From Chlamydiales bacterium (GTDB taxonomy: Bacteria; Chlamydiota; Chlamydiia; Chlamydiales; Criblamydiaceae): DNA of 64,000 nucleotides. Below, one piece after another: positions 8,987 to 16,161 of this stretch. Within the stretch, counting starts at the first letter, position 1. Each line of letters starts with the position of its first letter. Location: the NCBI GenBank assembly GCA_024233575.1, contig JACKPN010000001.1, positions 333,472 to 397,471 on the forward strand, read 5' to 3'. A model generated the notes under the pieces. The model was not told the DNA's origin, searched no databases, and saw only the letters and a list, made by a program, of their open reading frames with translations. The position numbers and the translations under genes are program-made.

Positions 8987-11770
8987 TTAGTACTCCTTCA
9001 AAAATATGATATCTTTATTTCTTTTTTTTAGTTCTGCAGCTTCAATGGTGGCTATCTCATTCCCTCCAATAACGATTGCTGCTTCGCTACATGTGACAAT
9101 CACTTCCGAAACAGGCGATAGCAATTTGCTATCGGGGAGGTATCCTCCCCATTGCTCATCTTCGATAAATGCGATGAAGTCAACGCTTTCGGACAGTTTG
9201 GCCCTATTGGAATGCTTTGCATTTGTCGAGACAATGCCTAGCGTTTCAAAACCTTTCTTTTTCGCTATCGGATAGACTGCACCGATTCCTACTTCTGTCG
9301 CTCCTGCTGCAATGATCACATCGTTTGGATGCAAGATCTCCAAGGCCTCTTCAATACAATGATTCAACTTATCCCTATCCGGATAAGGGGAAGAGAACCC
9401 AATAAAAGACACAATGTCTTTATCACCTTTTTTTACATTGGTATAGGTAATAGCATCATCTTTTGAGAACGTTAATCTGTTGATAACCTGATGATTTCTT
9501 GATTTTGACAACATCGTCCCTAAACAGTTATATTTTGAGAAGGCATGATCAGGGTAAATCTCTGCAGCTTGTTGCGAAGAACCATGGATATCCTTAAGAA
9601 CATAGAAATCTTCGATTCCTAGCATGCGCGCTGTATGTATCATGTTCTTGACCACATCACCCCCACCCATGAAAAATGATATCCCCTGTTTTGCTTGAAC
9701 CCATTTCATAACGAAGGGACCTATGTCATACCAGGAATAATCGACCACTGTCGCATGTGTTAACGAGTCTGATATAGTATTAGGATTAGCGCGCAGTTGT
9801 GTAGCCACCGTACCTATGAGAGTGAAATTCTTGCCTGCCAAACGATAGTCAGAAACCACTTCATGCACAATTTTTTCTAAGCCAAAATCAGTGCCGCCGG
9901 TGACAATAACGACTTTTTCAGGGTTGAGGCTATCGAAAAGTCCTATGAGCTGTTTTCTCACAAGGGCACGATCCTCTTCCAGAACTCCTCTCCAACTAAC
10001 TGAAGATGCCCCAGAAAAATTGACTGGAATTTTATCTCTAAAATAATCAGCTACACGATCGGCTTCAACAAATATTTTGCCTTTGGATTTCAATACCTCT
10101 TCCGTAGATCTTCGTTCCTCTTGCTTACGGATTTGCACCTTCTGCCACTCATCTTTTGGGCATTTAGGCTCACAAAATTGAGGGATAGCCAAAGCTTCTT
10201 CTGGGTTTTCCATTCTTTGATCAAAATAGCGTTGCATCGAGGCTACGTATGCCTCGTTAAACTCTCTAATTTTCCTGAAGTGTCGCGGCTGCAGTCCCAG
10301 CTGGTATGCAATCTGATACTCTGTGCGGGAATCGGTACCATAGCATCCATGCCCATCCGTACCGATAGTTACATTAACACCCTCGTCAATAAACCTCTGA
10401 ATGGGAATTTCTTTTGCAGGGATCGTTACTGACAGCAGAGATGAGTTCGAGCTAATATTGATTTCAATCACTGTGCCATTTTTCTTAGCAAGGTCGAACA
10501 CGTCAGAGTTCAAACCATGGATACCATGGCCAATACGTGTTGCGCCATGTTTGATTGCTTCAGTAATATTCTCAGGATGACACGCGCTTTCTCCAGCGTG
10601 AACGCGAATAACACAGTCCGGTCTTTTATTTTTTTTATACTCGGCAGCCATATCTAAGAGATCAGTAAAATCACGCGTTGAGTTTGATTCTTGCCCCATG
10701 AAATCGATACCCACAATATATGGGTTATGTTCATAGGCAATGACTTTTTCTAAGATATCTAGGTTGAAGAGCTTTGGCGAATGTCTCCATAACCCTACTA
10801 GAAAACGCAACTGTACTCCATACTGTTTCTCAAGGACGGGCAAGATCTGGATTGCTTTATTCATCCATTTTGGGTCTACGATATCAGAGACTGAAAGTTC
10901 GGCATACCTAATCCCCATGGATCGGTAATTTTTCGCAAGCTCTTCAAGGTAACGCGGAAAGAGGTCTAGGTTCTTTACTATAGGCCCGCGATATTTGTAG
11001 ACCTTCTCCATATCGGGAAAAGTGGAAACTGTACAAGGATCCATTTCTAAATTCTTCTTAAATTTTTCCCAAAAAAGACTCGTTTTAGGATCACTAAGAT
11101 CAATTTTGCCTTGTTGATCAACAAAACCGCTAAAAGGAATTCCCATCTCTTTTAGGAGAGCGACAGGATAGAGCACGGGAGTATCTGAAGAACGGGCAAT
11201 CTTTAATAGACTTTGAACAGTTATCGCCCCTCCGTAATGTGTATGCAGGTCTGTAATTGGCGCTTGTTCTTCAAAAGTACTGAGATACTGCGCCGTCAAC
11301 CTCCCTTGCAGCTCAGGATAATAATCCTGGCCTCTTTGGCTCAACCGTCTAAAGTCATATACGCTGAGTCGATGGTCCGTCATGATCACCTGCTCATCCG
11401 TTGACGGGTCATATGTGAATTGCTGTAGCAAAATATCTTTCAACTGAAGTCTAATGGTAATCGGCGACTGATCGATCAGCAAGGAATCTCCGTAACATTC
11501 AGTACCATTTACAAGGATGACAAGATCCCTTTCGATGACAGCTCGCAACTTTTCAGCTGAATTATAAAGCCGACATTGAGAGCTCCGCTCCAATGTAAGA
11601 TGGTTCGTTTGAGGGTCAAATTTAAAACAAACTTGAAAGTAGTCGCGACAGTCGATAGAACGTAAAAACTCACGCGCTGTAAAACAGATATTTTCATCCG
11701 TAGATACAGGAGAAGGCGCACTCGCAGGTTGAAAGCAGCTCACCACTCCTTGACGAACATTAGCAATCAT
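8987..11770 (-). CDS. Adenosine/AMP deaminase-like protein fused to two SLOG-like domains
   Basis: The 927-aa protein carries an adenosine-deaminase fold (about 170-530) with metal-binding H176/H178 (DLHTHYGG), HAGE (391-394), RIGHG (412-416) and TDGHG (471-475). The last motif is normally TDDP, so one Asp is replaced. The first 165 residues are a unique domain. The C-terminal 330 residues contain two Rossmann-like segments: VVIVTGGTDFGLE (619-631), resembling the TRPM-type SLOG domain, and a second starting near 785 with a final VIGGNEIATIEAAE. SLOG domains bind or process nucleotide-derived ligands. The gene starts 8 bases after the 596-aa gene and is followed by the Nudix gene. The exact substrate is unknown. 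Confidence 0.72.
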   Translation of the reverse strand: MIANVRQGVVSCFQPASAPSPVSTDENICFTAREFLRSIDCRDYFQVCFKFDPQTNHLTLERSSQCRLYNSAEKLRAVIERDLVILVNGTECYGDSLLIDQSPITIRLQLKDILLQQFTYDPSTDEQVIMTDHRLSVYDFRRLSQRGQDYYPELQGRLTAQYLSTFEEQAPITDLHTHYGGAITVQSLLKIARSSDTPVLYPVALLKEMGIPFSGFVDQQGKIDLSDPKTSLFWEKFKKNLEMDPCTVSTFPDMEKVYKYRGPIVKNLDLFPRYLEELAKNYRSMGIRYAELSVSDIVDPKWMNKAIQILPVLEKQYGVQLRFLVGLWRHSPKLFNLDILEKVIAYEHNPYIVGIDFMGQESNSTRDFTDLLDMAAEYKKNKRPDCVIRVHAGESACHPENITEAIKHGATRIGHGIHGLNSDVFDLAKKNGTVIEINISSNSSLLSVTIPAKEIPIQRFIDEGVNVTIGTDGHGCYGTDSRTEYQIAYQLGLQPRHFRKIREFNEAYVASMQRYFDQRMENPEEALAIPQFCEPKCPKDEWQKVQIRKQEERRSTEEVLKSKGKIFVEADRVADYFRDKIPVNFSGASSVSWRGVLEEDRALVRKQLIGLFDSLNPEKVVIVTGGTDFGLEKIVHEVVSDYRLAGKNFTLIGTVATQLRANPNTISDSLTHATVVDYSWYDIGPFVMKWVQAKQGISFFMGGGDVVKNMIHTARMLGIEDFYVLKDIHGSSQQAAEIYPDHAFSKYNCLGTMLSKSRNHQVINRLTFSKDDAITYTNVKKGDKDIVSFIGFSSPYPDRDKLNHCIEEALEILHPNDVIIAAGATEVGIGAVYPIAKKKGFETLGIVSTNAKHSNRAKLSESVDFIAFIEDEQWGGYLPDSKLLSPVSEVIVTCSEAAIVIGGNEIATIEAAELKKRNKDIIFLKEY

Positions 11771-11778
11771 TTAATTTC

Positions 11779-13569
11779 TCATTGTTTTTGGATGTAAACC
11801 CTAATCTGTAATTTCCAAACCCCATCTTGAAAATCTATAGAAAGCTCAAGCGATTCCTTATCTGATTTTTTCACATCTAGTACTTCAAAATTGTATACTC
11901 TCGCGTCAGGGCCTAATAACAAAACAAACTCAGCTTGAAGATCTTTCAAACTTTTACCTTCAATTTCTTTGGCGGACTTTATTTTTGGTACGTAACGCTC
12001 TCGCTCAAGGGAGTGGAAATCATCACTGGATTCGCATCTTAGGTGAAAAGTCTGTCCCCATGCATCCAGCGTATTAATGACCGGAGCAACAGGCTCGGTG
12101 GTGATTTCCGGCCTCCCTTCTTGTTCGTGTACATAAGGCAATCTCACCCCAATGAAGTATTTCCCAATTTCCATCAGCTCCACTCCATATCCTTCGGCTG
12201 GAGCAAATTTATCTCCTTGTTTGCCGGCAAAACCTACAGATATTTTCACTTGGATATCACCATACTCTTTATGTATCCGCTCTAAATTTTCACAAGCTGA
12301 TTTTGTAATATTAAATACTATCGGGAGATGTTCAAGCTTCCGTTGAAGTGCTAATAGAGAAGGATCTTGGCAAATGATCCCATTTTCATAGGGAGTATCT
12401 GCCAGATGCTGTTTGATCAATCCTCGAAACTGACTAAATGACAGTACTTCTGTGGTACTTCGAGTATTCAATACATGAGACATATATGATTCTACAACAA
12501 CTTTGTCTTCATCGGTGATAGAAGGATAGGCTCTGTGAATCCAGCCGGGTTTTGTTGTCCATAAAATTGACATCTTGGTGTCCATTTCATATTTTGAAGT
12601 GAATGGATAAACAAACGAATGTCTCTGAATCCATACACGGCCCGGTAGCAGCTCATCAACGATCATCCAATGATAAGCTGTTGGGTTATCTCCTTTAGTA
12701 AGGAATTTCCATAGGATCGGGCTAAAGGTATCATCACCCAGTCGATTTACTCTGTAAATATTTTCTTCTCCTAACATCTGTACGAGCGTCTGTCTATATC
12801 TTTCTACCAAAGATATTCTATTTACAGAGCTGCCATACTGTTCAGGAAGTTTTATTCCCTCTTCTCTAACAGCATTAACGATTTCGCTAATCCAATCATC
12901 CTCTATCGCTACTGCTTCCCGCTGCATTAAATGAATAATTTCTTTATAATTGAAGTGAAAGTCGAACTTGTTTTTTAAGGCTTCGATTTTCTTGCGATCG
13001 TTCGTATTAATTATTTGTTCGCATTCTTCTTCACTTAACTGATTAAGTGTTTTCTCGCATATTTTTTGTAAAAAGAACTTCTTAAGTATCTCCGAATATT
13101 TTTCAGACACTTTATCCCAGACTATTCTTTTTAGAGAGGAATTCAAATATTCACCGGAAACCACCTCTAATTCTTGGATAATTTCATCAAAGGTACTTCT
13201 TAAAGCCTCTTCGATAGGTTCATCAATTTGATATAAACATCCATCAATAAAGCACATCGCCAGCTTCATTTTTGCCGTGTCCTGAGGGTGATCGTTTTCT
13301 TCAAGAACAAGAGATCCAATGAGTCCTGCGCATGCGGAAAATGTTACAATATTTGTCAATTGGCTACCTTGGTATTGATGATCTGAAAAACGTTGTTTTT
13401 GCAGACCGTTCGATTGGTAGTGAAGCCCGTAAGATGCCGACAAAGACTTCAGGGCAGTATTCTGTATCCTCGAGCTATTTACCCTTGTCGACAAGGATCG
13501 ACCAAAAGAGTTGAACCTAACTGATGAAGATGTGAAGAACCTGCAGAAAAATCCCGATCTACTTATCAT
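11779..13569 (-). CDS. Unknown 596-aa protein with mitochondrial-presequence-like N-terminus
   Basis: I recognise no family. The first 62 residues contain nine basic and no acidic residues and are rich in Ser and Phe (for example RFNSFGRSLSTR), the composition of a mitochondrial targeting presequence. A short hydrophobic patch (about 73-88) follows, then a soluble alpha/beta protein of mixed charge. The start is supported by GAGG 6 bases before ATG 13569, and the next Met is about 100 codons downstream. It is the first gene of the operon with the deaminase-SLOG and Nudix proteins. The N-terminus may instead be a type III secretion signal, also Ser-rich; both readings would make it an effector candidate. 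Confidence 0.7.
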   Translation of the reverse strand: MISRSGFFCRFFTSSSVRFNSFGRSLSTRVNSSRIQNTALKSLSASYGLHYQSNGLQKQRFSDHQYQGSQLTNIVTFSACAGLIGSLVLEENDHPQDTAKMKLAMCFIDGCLYQIDEPIEEALRSTFDEIIQELEVVSGEYLNSSLKRIVWDKVSEKYSEILKKFFLQKICEKTLNQLSEEECEQIINTNDRKKIEALKNKFDFHFNYKEIIHLMQREAVAIEDDWISEIVNAVREEGIKLPEQYGSSVNRISLVERYRQTLVQMLGEENIYRVNRLGDDTFSPILWKFLTKGDNPTAYHWMIVDELLPGRVWIQRHSFVYPFTSKYEMDTKMSILWTTKPGWIHRAYPSITDEDKVVVESYMSHVLNTRSTTEVLSFSQFRGLIKQHLADTPYENGIICQDPSLLALQRKLEHLPIVFNITKSACENLERIHKEYGDIQVKISVGFAGKQGDKFAPAEGYGVELMEIGKYFIGVRLPYVHEQEGRPEITTEPVAPVINTLDAWGQTFHLRCESSDDFHSLERERYVPKIKSAKEIEGKSLKDLQAEFVLLLGPDARVYNFEVLDVKKSDKESLELSIDFQDGVWKLQIRVYIQKQ

Positions 13570-13750
13570 TACTTACCTCAATAAAATTTCGAGTTTTAAA
13601 AATTTAGCAAAAACTTAACAAATCAATTGATTAATAACAAACCGAATTCATGTCAAAAATGAATCTAGATATGAATATGAAGCAAGATTTCCGGATCTCA
13701 CGATACGTAAACAAGCTATCAATGATAGTGGCGATGTTGATGGTTGTACT

Positions 13751-13795
13751 CAGGTCGATCTCATCAAAGAAGAGACAACAGACCTGGAGCTCTAA
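13751..13795 (+). repeat. Direct repeat copy 3 (diverged remnant of the MinD-like 3' end)
   Basis: Fifteen codons read Q-V-D-L-I-K-E-E-T-T-D-L-E-L-stop and align codon for codon with copy 2 (33 of 45 bases identical), sharing its 12-base shortened form. An open frame extends upstream for about 30 codons without a start, so this may be the tail of a decayed gene. It bounds the far side of the Nudix/deaminase operon. The surrounding 230 bases (13570-13799) hold no other gene. Confidence 0.65.
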
Positions 13796-13799
13796 CCGA

Positions 13800-14201
13800 T
13801 TATTTCCATTCTATAATGCGAATAGCCGGATTAAAAATCCCCAACCGATTACAAACGAAAAATCCGATACGGGAAGCTAAGCATCCTAAAATGGTAGCAG
13901 CAGCTCCTTCCGCCATATCGGAACGTCCAGACGCAACAGCCCCCACCAATACACCGATGCCTAAAGGTAGAACGAACTTCTTAATTCGGGGTAGCGGTTT
14001 TTGGATACGTGATGATAAGGTAGCTGAATCAAACATATCTTCCAACAAATGGTCTACTAATATTCCAACTAGAACAGGAGCCGTCGTCACGGTATAACCA
14101 TGATATCTTGCAGCTTCGGAAACACCAAAAGATATTAAAGCATTCCCTGAGATTGCTAGAAACGGTTCTGCATCATGGTGATCATGTCCAATTCTTCCCA
14201 T
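13800..14201 (-). CDS. Small integral membrane protein, function unknown
   Basis: The 133-aa product has three likely membrane-spanning stretches: around residues 38-55 (VTTAPVLVGILVDHLL), 75-92 (FVLPLGIGVLVGAVA) and 98-118 (AAATILGCLASRIGFFVC). The His/Asp-rich start GRIGHDHHDAEP could bind metal. A strong AAGGAGG lies a few bases before the ATG at 14201. It sits between the third repeat copy and the DUF115 operon on the same strand, so it may be the operon's last gene or a separate unit. I do not recognise the family. Confidence 0.6.
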   Translation of the reverse strand: MGRIGHDHHDAEPFLAISGNALISFGVSEAARYHGYTVTTAPVLVGILVDHLLEDMFDSATLSSRIQKPLPRIKKFVLPLGIGVLVGAVASGRSDMAEGAAATILGCLASRIGFFVCNRLGIFNPAIRIIEWK

Positions 14202-14277
14202 AGTAAACCTCCTTATACTCTTTAAAGTAATTCAATCTAATCCTGCATGACAAATGCTGTAAAGAGAAAATTTCCAA

Positions 14278-16161
14278 CTATATTAGAGAGAGGTCTATCG
14301 TTTCAATCGCTGCCTTAGCAGCATCGGAGAGGAATTTCAGCTTCATCGCATTCAGCGCACATTTATCGCGCACCTGTTCCCATTCTGCCTTGCCGCTTTT
14401 ACGAAGACCGGAGAGTTGCTTGCTGAGAAGCCTACTGGCGACTTCGTTGAAGATGCTGAGATGCTCAGTGTAGGCGGGCTCTTCGGCAAGCTCGGTTTCG
14501 GCGAGGGCCGCCAACCCCGATTGTTTTTTTTCCGGAACGGTATGGGTGCTTTCCACTTCCTTGCAGAGTCGTTCATTGTCGTCAATAAGGACGGTGATCT
14601 GTTCGATGCAGCGTTCAAGTCCTTCGCGGAGCTCTTCGATAGCAGCACGGACATCTTCAGAGGTGATGTTGTCGATGGCGGCAGAGCGAATCTCATTCTC
14701 GATCTTTTCCAGCAAAGGATAGTTCTTGTCAAGGTAGCGCGTTTGCACCTCGGCGAAGTCGATGTTGGAAATCCCCGGCATGCCGAGGCCGCCTTCGGTC
14801 GCATTGATGATCGTTACCTCGGGATGCTCCTTTGCGTATTCTCCGGTCCATTTTGCTTCGGCGACCCACTTCCATAGCGTACGAATCGGCTGTCCGTAGA
14901 TATCCTTCTTCATTAGTGAAACATCATTGGAGAGATTGACTTGCGCATTCTCTTCACTGTAGCTGACATCATCGACAACACCTTCAGCGTAGATCTGCTC
15001 TCCGGTGAATGCCAAATCCACGCCGACTAGGATGATAGGATTGCATCCCATGGCGCGTGCCAGCTCAATGGAAAAATTAACAACATTATGTCCTTCATCC
15101 AGCCACTCGTCGCTGTCGAGACCGAACTTTTCGTCGAACCAGTTGGCGATGTCATAGCCGCCGGCACCGGGGACGTAAAGGCGCGGCCCTTTGATTAGGC
15201 GGTACGCTTCCTTATGCATCCGGTTTCGGTAGAAAAATGGAACGCCTTCCGCTTTATTGGTTTTCAAGCGGTCGACCTGCGCAGGATTTGGGTCGATGCC
15301 GACGCCGAAATGTGGAAGGATGTCGCGAGCATTGAGAGCGTTCATTGCTGAACCGCCGGCAATGATGATCGCCTGCTCCTTGCACTCCGCCACGCGATCG
15401 ATGTTCTTCTTCAGCGAAGGGCCCGCACCGCAGATGATGGCAGGAATGCCTTTAAACCTGCCGAACAACTGCGTTGCGCGGTAGGAATCGGCAATCGTCA
15501 GCAGGTTGGGGAAGAAATTGAGTAAAAAGCGATACCCGAACTTCATATACTCGTCGATCGCCGCGTTTTTCATGGTTAGGTCATAGATCAGCTTATGCTT
15601 GAGGTCTTCATAGCGTTCATGCCGCTGATTATTGTAGCTTGCAAGTGCAGAAACCTCGGCATTGCCGCGCAGGTAATCCCAGTAAAGTGGAACGAAGGAG
15701 CGGTCGTCATCATCGAGGCTGGCAAAGTAATGAACGCGCGCCTGTGGATCCTTAAGGAGCTCGGCGGCGGTCTCTGTCTGAAAAAAGCGGTTGATCACTG
15801 CCAGGTCGTCTTCCATGAAAACAAGCGAACGTTTTTCATCACTATGCAGCCATTCTTTGGCAGCCTGGTAGTAATAGCCTAGGCCGACACCGAAAACGAA
15901 GAGGACGTCGACATTGTTGAGGTTAAGACTACGAAACCATTGCTCTGCTTCGTGCAGGGCTCCGGTAGGAGCATGATAGAAGAAATTACCACGGCGCATA
16001 TCTTGCAGGTTGAGCTCGCTCTTTTCCGTCCGGCAAAAGAAAAGCTTCTCATCATCATGATAAGGCAGGAAAAGCGCCTCTTTGGGATAGTTGCGCGCCC
16101 ACTCGTCACTGTTAACCTGTAGTTGCTGCTCGTCGATCAATGTTTCAGTCAAAAAGATCAC
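14278..16161 (-). CDS. DUF115 / MptE-like (Maf-type) protein, shortest of three paralogues
   Basis: The 627-aa protein has the N-terminal FGVGLGYYY motif (about 90-98) and the central GAGPSL motif (245-250) followed by IIAGGSAMNALNA and HFGVGIDPNPAQ, the signature of the DUF115/6-hydroxymethylpterin pyrophosphokinase MptE-like fold shared by Maf (motility-associated factor) glycosyltransferases. It lacks the MORN-like tail of its two neighbours. The frame overlaps the end of the upstream gene by 17 bases and appears to begin with GTG at 16161; TTG at 16152 is an alternative. Sugar transfer onto a surface or secreted protein is the likely type of reaction, but donor and acceptor are unknown. 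Confidence 0.75.
   Translation of the reverse strand: MIFLTETLIDEQQLQVNSDEWARNYPKEALFLPYHDDEKLFFCRTEKSELNLQDMRRGNFFYHAPTGALHEAEQWFRSLNLNNVDVLFVFGVGLGYYYQAAKEWLHSDEKRSLVFMEDDLAVINRFFQTETAAELLKDPQARVHYFASLDDDDRSFVPLYWDYLRGNAEVSALASYNNQRHERYEDLKHKLIYDLTMKNAAIDEYMKFGYRFLLNFFPNLLTIADSYRATQLFGRFKGIPAIICGAGPSLKKNIDRVAECKEQAIIIAGGSAMNALNARDILPHFGVGIDPNPAQVDRLKTNKAEGVPFFYRNRMHKEAYRLIKGPRLYVPGAGGYDIANWFDEKFGLDSDEWLDEGHNVVNFSIELARAMGCNPIILVGVDLAFTGEQIYAEGVVDDVSYSEENAQVNLSNDVSLMKKDIYGQPIRTLWKWVAEAKWTGEYAKEHPEVTIINATEGGLGMPGISNIDFAEVQTRYLDKNYPLLEKIENEIRSAAIDNITSEDVRAAIEELREGLERCIEQITVLIDDNERLCKEVESTHTVPEKKQSGLAALAETELAEEPAYTEHLSIFNEVASRLLSKQLSGLRKSGKAEWEQVRDKCALNAMKLKFLSDAAKAAIETIDLSLI

Noticed and set aside
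10463..10485. Sigma-54-like TGGCAC-N5-TTGA on the minus strand
   Set aside because: It lies inside the deaminase coding sequence, far from any gene start, and deviates from TTGC, so it is probably chance.
8987..11770. Deaminase gene as RdrB of a RADAR defence system
   Set aside because: RADAR pairs its deaminase with a large RdrA ATPase. No such ATPase gene lies next to it; the partners are Nudix and an unknown protein.
13650..13880. 76-codon plus-strand frame over the third repeat copy
   Set aside because: It is in a different frame from the repeat's coding similarity, opposes the neighbouring genes and lacks a family match.
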